From assembly GCA_020137815.1 (NCBI GenBank), contig CM035360.1, positions 563,001 to 627,000 of the forward strand: a stretch of DNA of 64,000 nucleotides, read 5' to 3'. The DNA is from Hormiphora californensis. Lineage: Eukaryota; Ctenophora; Tentaculata; Cydippida; Pleurobrachiidae. The notes under the pieces are model-generated. The model made no database searches. It was not told the origin of the DNA and saw only the letters and a program-made list of their open reading frames with translations. The translations under genes and the position numbers were made by a program. The stretch's first letter is position 1, and each line of letters starts with the position of its first letter. Shown here piece after piece: positions 30,415 through 43,249 of this stretch.

Positions 30415-33400
30415 TCACTCTGTCCTTGACCTTGTAACTCTCTGAATCATGACCATAGTTCTAGTATTAACTGCAAACACTCTCTCCCCTCCTAACCCCA
30501 CTGTCCTCCCCTCTTTCTCCACCTCCCACTTCACTCCCCTCTCACTCCGGTTATAATACCGCTCAGTGGAGAGGGAGTTGAGAGGACCTGTGTGTCCTTC
30601 TGAGGATGGCGTATTGTCCATGGTGTACACGATCAGTTTGAAGCCCAGGTCTACCATTGTGAATGAGGTAGGGATGTGAGACACCCTGGTTGCCATGGTT
30701 ACTGAATGCTGGTATGGGGAGCTAAAGTGGTTGAGTCGCGAGCAGGTTGCTATGTAGAAAGCTGTGTGAATCGTTGTAACGGAAACGTGTCGTTTTGTTA
30801 TCGCTGGTTTGATAGACAGTGAAACTGATGAACCAGACAAGCTACCACCACCACTTCCACCACCACTTCCACCTCCACCGCCAGTCCCACTACCACTACC
30901 ACTTCCACCATTCTCAGAGTATTTCTTCAGTAACTTCTCGCACCGTTTCTTTTCTCCCTCTCCCATCTTCAGTCCCTTCCAAATACCCTCCTTCTCCATT
31001 CTACACCTTGTCAACGCTAGGTGGAAGTAGGAAGACACTGAAGCGAAGGGCAGCCCTGCCATACCTCGTGGTGGTATTGAGTTGCTGGAGAGTGCAAATG
31101 AGAAGTTGGGAGTTCCTCCCTTACCGCCTTGGACCCTAACCACTTGTTTAGCCACTGCACTGAACTGCAATCTACCCAATCTGACCATAAGTAGACCTCG
31201 TCTGAACCTTGTGCTATCTCGAGTTACCAGGATATTCGGTGTGGATCTTAGCACGCCTAGAGGTTGGAGTTTATGGGCTGGGTGAACCTTGGAAGCGTCG
31301 GATAACTTTACAGGTGCCATGGCAACGAGTTTAGAGTCTCCAGGTGCTGTTTCCGGGTAGCGGATGGCATGATTCTGGGATTTTGGATGGTCAAACATTA
31401 GTTTCCATTTTATTGTTTTCATCTCAGGAGCGGGTGATTTAGACACTTCAGATGTGATGGGCGTCAGTTTAACCGTTGAAGCAGAGACACTGGTTCTGAT
31501 TTTATTATGGTCCACCGGATATGTTGATCCATAATGTGTTAGTACTGATTCACCAACACTGTGCTCCTTTATAAAACTAACCGTCTTCCTCGGTGATACA
31601 GCCACAGAAGAGTCCAGAACGTGTTGTCTGGTGCTAATAGACTTCCCTTCCACAGTCCTTAAGATTGGAGGTTTAACACTGTGAGCTAAAAACTTCCTAT
31701 GAATAGAACTAGAACCTTTAACTACCCCTTTTGCGTACCCACTGCTTAGTCTTTTAGCGGCCACTCCCTGCGGGGTATCCACCGTTGTCATGACAACAAT
31801 GATTCTCCTTGATGGGGTGATGATGTGTCGTGTAGATCTGTTAGGAATGTAATACCAACTATTCTCTTCCCTCCTGATTGATGATTTAGTGGTGTGTCCT
31901 GGGCTTGTCGAGTGACTCAATAATAGTCGGTAGAGGAACCACGGTTTATTTTCTGAGTCTCCTTGCTGGATCGCTGTTAGTCGAGATACCGAGATAACAA
32001 ATTTAGGGTAGTGCTGGTAGGTGTCGGTTGTTTCCAAAACCATGACAGCCCGAGAGAGTGGTCCAACTTTGGAGGTCGTCGGGGTTGGACGTCCGAGAGC
32101 CGTTCCCGTTTTAGCCTGAATAACTTTGCGGACTGGGCCAATACGGTGAAAGTATTCAGTGGTCGATTCCTGGATACTCCTATACTCAGATATGATTCTA
32201 ATAGTTTTCCCAGGCTCACTCTCAGACTCCGATTTAATAGTTCTTGGTTTCACTGTAACGGGTTTGTGGTAGACCCTGTCTAGACGAGTTGAGTAACTCC
32301 AACTAGTTAGGTCCTTTCTGAACTCAACACTTTGACCCTTCACCCCAGTCCCCACACTCATAGACTTCTGCCTATATCCCTTGCTCTCCGACACACTCCT
32401 TTTGAAGACTGGTTTAACAGCCCTACCCCGCACACTCGAGAGGTAACTCTGTTGTGATTGGAGGGTCACACTCCAGTGACTTTGTGACATGGCATGAGCC
32501 TGTCTAACAGTATGTCCTGGGGAGGTGGTATGATGGAATTTGAATTGAACCTCAGTTAACCCCTGGTCCACCTCTGAATCGAGATAATTGTGTAACCTCG
32601 CAACCGCAAAATGGTACTTTACATGTCGCTCAGTGGATACTCCCTCTCTCAACCCCATCACAGGTCGCCCTTTAGATGAGGTAGAAGGGGCTGGAACAGC
32701 AGTTACCTTGGAGTGGTGTGTAGAGGATAACAGACGAGAGCGGGTGAAGTGGTATCTCCGGTAGTGTATCGTGGTTACCATGGTAACACCCTTAGAATGA
32801 CTCAGTTCAATATGATGCCTTGCCTCCCGCTCCGAGGCTAACTCCAGTTGAGTTGTTGTGATCTTCACCACCTTCCCCTTGGTCCCCAAACCCACATTGT
32901 ACAATGTGGCATGCCCATAATGGGCTGTTATGGACGTGAACTGTTTTGAGACCTTGGTATCCACGTGGAAGGGTGCACTTGTTAGGTGGGTTTTAACGAA
33001 ATGATACGATTTGTGGGCCACGTGTTTCTGAGATGTTGTGGGACTCTGCCTACCCGATACTTCAGTTACCCCCAACTTAGAGGGTTTACCAGTGACAAAA
33101 TGAATCTTAGTGAAGGAGTGTTTGAGCTGCTGTTTAGATTTAGTATGAACTTGTATCCACACTTTTTCCTCCACCTCTCCCTTCTCACTCCCCACCCTTC
33201 CTCTCCTTCCTATGGCGCTCAGAACGGCTGTTTTGTATCGTCTGTACAGGTTACCAGAACTCAACACAGGCATTATAAAGAGGGTGGATTTGGTAGCTGG
33301 AAAGGTTGGTGTTGCTCTACCAGAGTGGACTGACATTGAGGTTTGGGGGACCCTATCAAACCATGTCACCCTCCTCTGGTGATCACGTGTAGTTTGTATA

Positions 33401-36400
33401 CCCCTGGTTTGAATGAAAGTGATCAGGTGTTCCCCCTCTATCTCTTGAAAGGTCTCAAACTGAACCGTTACCAGCTGTTTGTATATCACCGCTGTAGCAA
33501 CCCCTGTTAGGAGAATGTCAGACCTCAGGAATCTGGTGATGTGACTCTGGATACCTGTGGAGGTGGGGGTAGCAATGAAGTGGGCCTGGTTGTAGGTGGA
33601 TAAAATGGAGATCTTGGCGTGGATTCTCACCATAGCAACCGCCCCATCTTGTTCTTTCACCACCTCCGTCTTCCGTAGAATTCCCTGTCGGGTCATAGAG
33701 AGGGCAAGGGTGGAGGTCTGTTTGAAGCTGTGTCGAGGTTCCAACTTGAAAGTAGTTTGGATTGTATACCAAATCACTTTGGTCAGTTCACCCTTACCCC
33801 CGCGTCTATAGGATATCACGCGGCTAGCAAACTTGGTGTGGGTCTTGGTAACCAGGATAGTTGTATCGTGTGACTCTACTGTGGTAACCATGGCAACACG
33901 TCTAACAGATAACTCTGAGATAACATGATGTTGCTTAGCAACCGTACCACTATCCCTTGTTGGTAGCTGTTTCACCAGATCGCCTCCCCTGAGTATAGAA
34001 TACTGTGTCTCCATCTGATCACGTGACACACTAAACATGATCACGTGACATCTCTCCACCTCTACCCCACTCTTCAAAACCACCATCCTCCTCTGTTCTG
34101 GTTCAGAGGTGCTGACTAGAGTCTTCTTTCTTGCTGTCCCAGATTTAGCGACCCTAACATGGTGGTCCACGTGTTTTGAGCTGTGTTGTGTTACCATAGC
34201 TTGGAATAACACCACTTTTGCTACTCTTAGTTTGACCTGTTTTCGAGCTTTTACTGTTGCCATGGTACCCTTCTCTAGATACATGTCCTCTGATGATGTG
34301 TGGTCAACTAACATGATACCTCTCCTGGTACCTGTATAGGACAATACATGGCGTTCCACCCACCGGTACTCAGAGGACAGGGTGATCTGACTAGCACTGG
34401 TAAGTTGGTGAGTGGTAGCTTGGAACTGTTGAACTAGATAGAAACCCTTAGTGAGCCCAAATGACCTCATCAGCATCACCTTGTGTGATGTCACAAACTG
34501 GTATCTTTGTGCCTCACTGGACCGTGATGTGATAGATAGTACAGGTCCAACATGTCTCTCAAATGATACGTAGTCATATTGAGCAAGGTACCGTTGATGT
34601 AGTGCCATCCTTCCCTTGTGTCTCTCTAGTGATCTCCAACTAAACCAAACATTGAACAGGATACTATGCCCCTCTGAGATCATCTGGGCAGTGTTCAGTA
34701 TCACGTGTGTTACCTGGGTGATCTCACTCTTGCTCCTGCATAAAACTATCTGTGTAGCTGTGTGTTGGCTGAATGCCTCCCTTTTGGAAACTAGTAGGCC
34801 TGTGTAGTGGGGGATTGTTACCAAGCGGACAACACGGTCAGCAGATGTTGCCACTATCATTTCATTTCGATGAGAGAGGGAGTGGGTCCGGGGAGTTTTC
34901 ACCCTGTAAACAATGCTAGTTGCCATGGTATCACTGTACCCTCCCCTTCCTCCTTCTGTCAGTAGCACGTGTGCTGCCTCCGTGGTGACACCGTGACGGA
35001 ATGTGGGTAGTACCCAGAGTTTAGTGGTTGCCATGGTAACCTGGTTACCTAACAACACCACCACTCCCCAGCGGTAGTAGCTTATCAAGAAGATAAGGTG
35101 GGTCGAACGAGTGGTGATGGATAACCCTGGGGAGAAAGAAAAAGAAGGATGGACTGTTGGAGGCTGGTATAGACTTTGTATTGTCTGCTTCAGTTTTCTA
35201 ATATTGGAACCTCCTGAAATGAACCCAACATGACTCATGGAACTCCCCACCCCTCCCCAGAGAATAATAGAGTGGGTTGAGATGACACTATCTGTTCTTG
35301 TTATGGCGTGTCCAGGGTTAAACTGCGCTCTAACATTACTATAAGGTGAACAAATACAAAACTGGACAGGTGACCCTGGTCTTAGGAGACGGTACGCAGG
35401 GTGTGATGCAGACGGGTTTAGTTTGCTGAAGGAGTAGGAGAATGATTCACTAAGGAAGGTTTGCTGATAGATGTACCGGTTATAGAAGTTGTAGAAAGTG
35501 AAGGAAGTTGATTGGGGAGAAGGTGGTTAGATTCCAAATCACAAACTCGTTCTGCCGGGCCATGGTCCAGTAATACGGCCCTGGAACACCGTGTATACAG
35601 AGTTTAGTGTGTGACCCCTTTCCTTCAGAACTCCCACTTTGCTCCTCTCCTTCTTTTGAGGATGAGGAGGAGGAAGTTGTCCCTTTCTCTTCAGAACTTT
35701 GAGATGTTGTCCCTTTCTCTCCAGAACTTTGCGATGTTGTCCCTTTCTCTCCAGAACCTGCCTTATTTTGTGAGGTGGAAGAGGATGGGCAGAAGTAAGT
35801 GGTGGTATGAACCTTGCCTCTCCAGCAGTATGGACATATTTTACACGGTTTAGTAGCAGTAGTAACCTGACCCTGATCATGTTTAGTAGTAGTCCTCTGA
35901 TCTGATCTGGTGATCCTGCTGCTCCACACATTGGGGGAGTGATCATCTACCTGATCACAAAATGGTAGTTCACCCTCTCCACCTGGTGTTTTTAATTCTT
36001 CCCCAGGTGATGTTGTTGATGATGAATCATCCAGATGGATAGTTCTCTGTCGTGCCACACTTTTCCTGACACACCTCCCCTTCAGATAACCCGTACCCCA
36101 TCTCCCTACAATCCCCTCTCAGTCCTTCCTCTCCACACATTCCCTTCTCTCATCCCTAGCTGTTGTCATGGTACCATATTGTGGGTTAGAAAGTGACCCG
36201 TAGGGGGAGTGAACCTCAATGGCCGTTAGAGCTCTACCAATATCTTTAACTTTGAACTCATGAGTGAGGATGCGCTGTGGTCGGTACTATCCCGTGTTTT
36301 GATTGGCTCGCCTACGAACAGGGTGTGAGACTCTGAAAAACATGACAAACTCATCAGGTTGGATCTGACGGGCAGCACCATTAAATCTAAAAAGTGTTCC

Positions 36401-36460
36401 AGCTGGCAGTGAAGGTTCTTGTAGCATGATGTTTGAAGTTGTGACCAGCCTCTGATTCAT
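30415..36460 (-). pseudogene. Locus D/A tail: giant basic repeat protein with three frame lesions
   Basis: Coding sequence starts at ATG 36460, about 70 bp after the gene D stop. It is interrupted by an in-frame TAG (36287-36289) and TGA (36119-36121), and by a one-base insertion near 35505 where FSPINF should continue FTFYNFYNR as in gene B. From there to 30415 one frame of about 1690 codons is open. Shared blocks: CKICPYCWRG...TYFCP, LCIHGVPGPYYW, YRLLRPGSPVQFCICSPYSN, beta repeats with SESESEPGKTIR and TSPGHT, a Gly/Ser linker (30845-30915) and a C-terminal region ending QRVTRSRTE. Gene B aligns along its whole length. The long intact part argues for recent function; it may be a young pseudogene, or the lesions may be assembly errors. 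Confidence 0.6.
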
Positions 36461-36530
36461 GCCATGGGTTTAGTTAGGACAGGTGGGGTGAGAGCTCTGA
36501 TGACGTCACTCTGGGTATCAAGGTGCTAGT

Positions 36531-39500
36531 TTAACCTGACATGAACTTGGCCCATTTCCGGAGGGGTCTATCTAAATTGAGAGTTTCAGCCCGAGGCACC
36601 TCCGGGTTCTGAGACACAGCAGCGATTAGAGATAGGGAGACCTTCCGTATCATGAGGAAGATGTAGAGTGATTTTCTGCCGTAGTGGTACCGCTGTTTCG
36701 CCTGGTGAGGTAGGAATGTAGATCTAACTGTGTACAGAGTCCTGAATTGTTTGATACTGGGTTCACTTGATATTATGGAGCCAGGTGTTAGTACTGGGTA
36801 TTTTAGGGGGTGAACTGCAGGTATCTTGGTGGGAGAGTCAGCATGGTACTGCATTAGAACTAGGGCTTTGTGTCGTCTCTGGGTGGATATAACATGGTCC
36901 ACCGTTGTGGAGTGGTAGGTGAATATGGATGTTGTGGTGGAGGTCAGGGTGAGGGAACACCGCGGCGTGTTTGGTGAAGGAGCAGATCCCTTAGCAACAC
37001 TGGAGTCCTTAGCAACAGTAGAGTCCTTAGCAACAGATTCTCTATCCTCGCTACTTGCACCACTCGTATCCCCAGTGACCATGGTAACAGATCCAACACT
37101 ACACCACCCCATCAACTCCCTTCCTCTCACCACACCACTCTGAACCTCTCTAACCCACCCTGCAAGACTCATTATCCCCACATCCCGGATACCAGACCAC
37201 GATATCCTTTCCGGGGAGATATCCCTGTCAGTCACCCGGCTCAAGGGTACGGGGCTGGTTCTTGGGTGGTGTTGGATAATCACGGTGGCCCTCATCAGAC
37301 GGGACCTGGTCTGGACAGAGTGGGAATATTTCTCTAGGTGTCGTAGGGTGTACCATATGTAGCGGAGGGTGACAAGAGTTGATAGAGGGTGCTGGGTGGG
37401 TGTCAGGATGATCTTTCTAGGTGGGGTACGGAATACAGATCTGTGAAGAACGGCACCTCTATCCTCCATTATTTGGGGATACCAATCATTCTGCCTGATC
37501 ACTGTAGTCACCCCAATGTACTTCATCCCTACTTCACCCACTATTATAGACACCGTCCTGTCTATCTTCAGCACCACGACTATCACCTGTCCAGTTGACC
37601 TCTCCACCGCGGTACCCCACACCTGGACCACACGACCATACTTGGGCAGAGACCTTTTCTGGGAATCTTTGGTGTCCATGGCAACCCACCTCTCCAACTG
37701 AAACACAGTTCTATCCACTAATGCAGGCTGGTTGATGTGGACCACTTGTTTGGATACATGAACCCTTGGTCTCCAGGTTTCACCTCTCCTCCCGGTTGTC
37801 ATGACAACATGACGAGTGTGGGTGAACATTGTATCGATTAGATAGGCTGGGGTAGCTACAGAGTGAGTGACAGGGTGGGATGGTGGGGTCTGGGGGTGGA
37901 CTAATATCACAGCAGCCAACACCCGATGTTCCGCCTGTATACTCGTTTTAAAGTGAACTATCTCTATCACTAGGTGCTGGTACCACCTACTAGGAGAGAT
38001 CCTGCGGGGTACCCCATGTGGCATGCCCGCCATTACACCCTGTTTAGTAGAGGGGACTACCAAACCCATCCTGTTGGTCTGGTGACAAGATATTCGGGAG
38101 AGTCCCAACAAACCAGCCACACCAGGGACTAGCTGCTTAGCTTGGAGAGTTTTGAAAAAGTCCTGGAGGTGTTTTTCGTGTTTGTTTTCAGGTTTTGAAG
38201 TCGGTGGAGCGGGGTCCTCTCTCTCACAATCGCCCATTATAATCTCTCCATGTTCACCCGATATGTGGTAATTGATAACCGGACTTTCTGTCACACTCCC
38301 AAAGGGCACGGCAATGATCGGAGTCCAGTACTCGGCATTGGTTATCTTTATGAAGGAGCGAGTTCTTCTGATGAACATGCCGTAAATCTGGCAGTGGTTG
38401 CGATGTGTTTGTAGTATGATAACACGGTGTCTCCAGTAGGCAAAGAAGGAGTTGGTTGTAGTAGGAACAACTAGTCGAGAGGAGATGGGATAGGTGGTGA
38501 CAAGGGTTGAACAAGTCAACTGTTGTTTGGGTCCTAGACATGTTTTAGAGATCCCAGTTGGGCCCATGGTAGTACCATGTTTTGTCTCTCCGTGATCATC
38601 ACATCCTCCAACCCTAAACACCTCCCCTCCAACCTCCCTCACCTCCTTCTGTGAACAGTGCTCCTGACTTATCACATACTTGTGAGCTCCACTGTTCTGT
38701 ATTCCTATCCCAATAGCATTGGATGGAAGTGATTTGAGGACGGTTGTCCTGCCTGCAGGATGGAACCTATGTTCAGTGGTTACCATGGCAATGGTGTCAG
38801 GGTTTGGCAAGAATTCAGGTGCAACCGTCAACTTCAGGTACAGATACTGCCTGTGAATGTGGATACGTGTATCTCTGTGTTTGATAACACGCCGCTTGTT
38901 CACGTGGCGAGTTACTGTTGCCATGCCAGGAATCTCATCCTTCCACCTAGCAACCGTTGCTACGCGGTAAACAATCATTTGGACCCCTGTCCTGATGAAC
39001 TCTCCGTTTAGCTCGTATGATACAAGGTGGGTTTGGATCTGGGCCAACTCGTGGTTACCATGGGTTACCATAGCAACCTGGGGTGTAACCAAGTGACTCA
39101 ACTTAGTGATACCCTCCATAACAACAGGATTCGCTAGGGCACCACCCCGAACTCTCCTATTCTGCACCATGGCAACGAAATGAGTGGTAACAAGGCGAGG
39201 TGGGGTGAATGAATCTGATTGAGGTGCCACCAGGTGATCATTCTCCATGACTTCACTCGTGTATATGACGTCACAAGTTAAACTGTGATCCAGGAATTGG
39301 GTGGAATGTCGTGTCTCGGTGAAATATCTAACAGGAACGGGTTTCATTCTAACCCCACACTCTCTAACCACCATCCCGTACCTTTGTCTACCCTTCAGCC
39401 TTATCTCCCTGCCCCAGTGTGAGGTCTGGATGTGCTGCACGTGCCCTGCTAGTAGAACCACCACATGTTCCCGCTCAATAAGGGACGTTGTGGCTGGATT

Positions 39501-42438
39501 AGGGAGGTATTTTGGGATGTAAAGTCCAAATCGAGGCGGGGAGAACATGTCCCAGATAGACACTAGATAACTGGTTCGGGGGATGCCTCTGATTCTATTC
39601 CTGATGCCTGACAGATAGGACATGGGAGGTGTGAGACCGATAGTGAGACCCACATTCCCTGATAACAAGGACACAAACAGCTGCCCTGAAGATCTTAACT
39701 TCCAATCCCATCTCTGCCAAGATTCCTTGAAATATGTTTCTTGTTGGACACTCTGCTCAATGGAAAACAACACTACTCCAACCTCCCTCTCCCATGTTAG
39801 GTCCATCTCAGGCAGGTCCGGACGTGCCACTGTCTCCATGACCCCAGAAGTCCTCACATAACCCACCTGACTGGCTGCACCAATCCTCTCATAGGATATT
39901 ACTGCCACTTTCTTTGAGGTCCTGGTGTAAAACTTGAAGGGAACGAGAAGAACCATCATGCTGTTAACATGGGCGTGTTGATGGACAAACTTTAAAAAGA
40001 ATGTTCGAGGTTTGTGCTCCTCCCAACCCCTCTCAACCAGCTTCCTGACAGCCACAACTGGGGGATGGGTGACTCTGATTGGGGTAGCTCGGGGTGGGTT
40101 GTGAATCACCACACCCGTCCAATATATCCTATCCTGACATCCTATCTTTAGATACGCATACTCCCTGATATTCTTGAACCATGCCGAGTTATGAGTCTTC
40201 CTCCGAACATTCCTCCCCTTGTATAGTTTGGTAAAGGTAGTGGGAGGCTCTGAGTACATGTCAACAGGGTATAGGAAGGGGTAAGGTGGAGGAGAGTGGG
40301 ATCCCTTGAGAAGGAGATAGGAGTACCGGATCTGTCGAACCTCCCAGTCAAACACATTGAAGGATGAGGAGACGAGGCGTTCCTGGTCTGAACTGTAGTG
40401 GTTCACACTGGAACTGTGGTGAGTCTCCTGGAGGAGGGGAATTAGTTGGGGTAAAGATAATTATTATAGTGGGCAGGTGAGTAGAACTTCGCTCCTAATA
40501 AAAGGCTGCAATAAAAGGCTGCAGAAAAAGGCTGCAATAAAAGGCTGCAATAAAAGGCTGCAATAAAAGGCTGCAATAAAAGGCTGCAATAAAAGGCTGC
40601 AATAAAAGGCTGCAATAAAAGGCTGCAAGGGATCACGTATCTAACCAGACTAAAGCGGGGGATAGACCGAATCGTCCTCCCCTAATAGTGTTTCGTATCA
40701 CGTATCGGCTGTAGAGAGACCGAATCACCTTCCCCTAATTATAGTGACTCGTGTTACGTATCCAACTAGACCATAGGCGATAGAGAGACCGCGATAGAGA
40801 GCGAGTACGAGTGAGAACTGAGAGAGTGAAAAATCAGAATCATGGTACGGTATCACGTACCATGGTATCCTCTAATGAAAAGCGGTTACCAATTGACAAT
40901 GAGACCTCATCGGTCCCGATACGTGATTCTCTACCGCTATGTATTCTCCATTAGTCTTTCCGTATCGATCCACGATTCAGTAGAGGTAGTCAGTAACTAC
41001 TGAGAGTGTTGGTCTAATGAGGTAGGGTAGATCTTGTTTTGTTTGTCGAACAAGGCAAGGTAGATCTATTGATTGAGCGTGTAGCACAATCACAGGTGAA
41101 CCACCCAACCACTTGGTTCACCTATCATAGTACTATGTGTGATTCCGCTCTACTGAATTGTGTACATTGGCGAATAACGGTAGAAAATCAGTAATCACGT
41201 ATTGGCACCGATTAAGTCAAATTATAGGTAACCGTCTTTCATTTAATTAATTAGAGGATATCATGAAACGTGATACAATACTTGATTAGTCGTCCATGAT
41301 TCGGATCTCTCACTCTCACCTCTCTAACTCTCTATCTCCGTCTATCTACCGCCTATGGTTTAGTTGAATACATGGCACGAATCACTATAATTAGGGGCGG
41401 GTGATTCGGTCTCTCTACCGCTTATGGTATAGACCGATACGTGAAACGAAACACTGTTAGGGGAGGACGATTCGGTCTCTCCTGCTTCGGTCTCTCCTGC
41501 TTTAGTCCAGTTGGATACGTGATCCATTGCAGCCTTTTATTGCAGCCTTTTATTGCAGCCTTTTAATGCAGCCTTTTATTGCAGCCTTTTAATGCAGCCT
41601 TTTATTGCAGCCTTTTATTGCAGCCTTTTATTAGGAGCGAAGTTCTACTCACCTGCCAAAGCATGCGGAAGATGAGGGCGAGATGAGTGGCGAGATGGGG
41701 GCTGAGGATATTTGTTGAGTAAGGGGTCAACAAGGGGAGATGGGGGTTGTGGATATGAGGAGTTTAGGGGTGAAACTACTCGAAAAAAAAAGAAGTGGGG
41801 AGTAAAAAAAAACAAACCAAATCAGTATCAAAATAAAACTCACAGTTTTCTGAGTACCCACTAATACCGTTCCTGAAGTGTGAAAAAGTTTAGTTAGCTC
41901 CTTCAAACAACCACATGCTCAATAAATATCTGTCTGGCGGCGCCGACAATAGATCCGAGTGCACTGAGAATCAAAACGGGGTCTGCCGGACAGCTTTAGC
42001 TTCGGGGGGAAACATTCGTGACTGAACCTCAGGTACAGATCTCGGCTAATTTACCCCGGAGACCTATTTACCCCTGAAATCTTAGCCCTCAGGGATTCAG
42101 GGATAGCCGTGACCTGAACCTGAGGTTCAGTCATGACTCTTCCCTCCCCCAATGGATTAAACCACCCAAACAAGTCAGATTAGGGCATATTAATAAAAAG
42201 GGACACCTGACCTAACAATGTAAATGATTCTATATCTCTTACGTGTTTGACAGCGTAGTCCGGACCACCCTGGGTAGCACAGGCACACAAAGTTCCTCCT
42301 GGTATACCGGAGTTCCCCATGACGACAGATCCTCCCTGACCCACCTGTGTTACCATGGTAACGGGTAGTAACAGGATGCAGCAGAGACAACAAACACCAC
42401 AGGAAACTGAAGGGGATCAGGGAATTAAGGGCAAACAT
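36531..42438 (-). CDS. Gene D: secreted EGF-containing giant-family head protein, 1373 aa
   Basis: Three exons with matching phases: 42243-42438 (start ATG 42438, ends phase 1 before GTAAGA), a 29-nt mini-exon 41844-41872, and 40427-36531. They add to 4122 nt, 1374 codons. Residues 1-25 look like a signal peptide (IPFSFLWCLLSLLHP). Then RYHGN, encoded by an X-box, and an EGF-like ending (CRHG...FVCLCYPGWSGLRC) with four of the usual six cysteines. Exon 3 encodes beta-rich Arg/His/Thr/Val repeats without a membrane helix, with VWGTAVERS similar to VWGTGWER of head C, and ends WAKFMSG. The exon 3 acceptor resembles that of gene B exon 2. A foldback element occupies intron 2. The exon chain rests on phase agreement only. 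Confidence 0.6.
40472..41657. mobile_element. Foldback element with 13-bp repeat arrays in its arms
   Basis: GGCAGGTGAGTAGAACTTCG at the left is exactly inverted at the right (41638-41657). Inside each end lies an array of the 13-bp unit AATAAAAGGCTGC (about 10 copies left, 8 right), then about 200 bp of further inverted homology (GATCACGTATC, CCGAATCGTCCTCCCCTAA, ACGTATCGG). No open reading frame of note. It lies in intron 2 of gene D. No target-site duplication is obvious. Confidence 0.9.
42004..42150. mobile_element. MITE-like element, GGGGGAAACA family, copy 2
   Basis: GTGACTGAACCTCAGGT near the left end is inverted as ACCTGAGGTTCAGTCATG near the right end, with GGGGGGAAACA at one end and a Gly-strand C-run at the other. 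Related by its terminus to 1675-1778. Lies in intron 1 of gene D. Confidence 0.65.
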
Positions 42439-42507
42439 AGGAAACTGGAAAGTAAAACTAAAAAATTCTGGTCTGAAACAGAAAGGACGAAGAGGAAAAA
42501 CCATTTG

Positions 42508-43249
42508 CTGCAGACGGCATCTAGACATGGCTGAGCCGTAGTCTAGACTTCATCTAGACGTTATAGTACGTCTGGATGGAATTTTTAGAGACGTACTACA
42601 GACGTAGAAACAGCCCACGGATTGTCTGGCGGCCCGACACGTCACCATACAGCCCATGGAAGCTTAACGGATGGATTGAGACGTTGAATCAACACTCAAC
42701 ACTTCAACAGTGACTGCAGTTACAGAGGTACCTTTTTCTTTATTTTGAACGTTCCGTCTCAGCGAATTTCCACTTAACTTCTAGAATCGATTGGTGCGGA
42801 TCAGACGTATTGAGACACCCACTCTCAGACCAGTGAAACCACGTCTGTTATAGTACGCTCGCCGTAATTCAAGCTGCCTGACGTACGTATCTATTGAACT
42901 TTTATTAACGTCAGTAAGTCAGTTTGATTCAGACGCATTACAGACGGAAAATGCTCAACGGAGTCGTACGTTTGGTGACGCAAAACAGCAACTTGAGGTG
43001 ACTGCGCCACCAAGTCGTACGCGTACGTCAGACGTGTTGAATAGCGTACTACAGACGTGAACAACAAACTGTTTCAGTAACTTCTGATCAAGACGGTTTG
43101 AAACCGTCACAAAACGTTTCGAGAAAGGGAAATTCGCTGAGACGTATCGTTCAACATAAAATACGTCTCTAAAAATTCCGTCCGGACGCACTAGGTCTGG
43201 ATGAAGTCTAGACTACGAGTCAACCACGTCTAGATGCCGTCTGAAGCAG
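42508..43249. mobile_element. Non-autonomous TIR element, about 740 bp
   Basis: CAGACGGCATCTAGACATGG at the left is mirrored by CACGTCTAGATGCCGTCTG at the right; homology continues for about 100 bp through TAGTCTAGACTTCATC and GAATTTTTAGAGACGTA. A second inner inverted pair is TCTCAGCGAATTTCC / GGAAATTCGCTGAGA. No transposase. It sits 70 bp upstream of the gene D start codon, so it may supply promoter sequence. Confidence 0.8.

Noticed and set aside
40500-41640. Regular 13-bp repeats resembling a CRISPR array
   Set aside because: Units are contiguous without spacers and occur as inverted arms of a foldback element in an animal genome.
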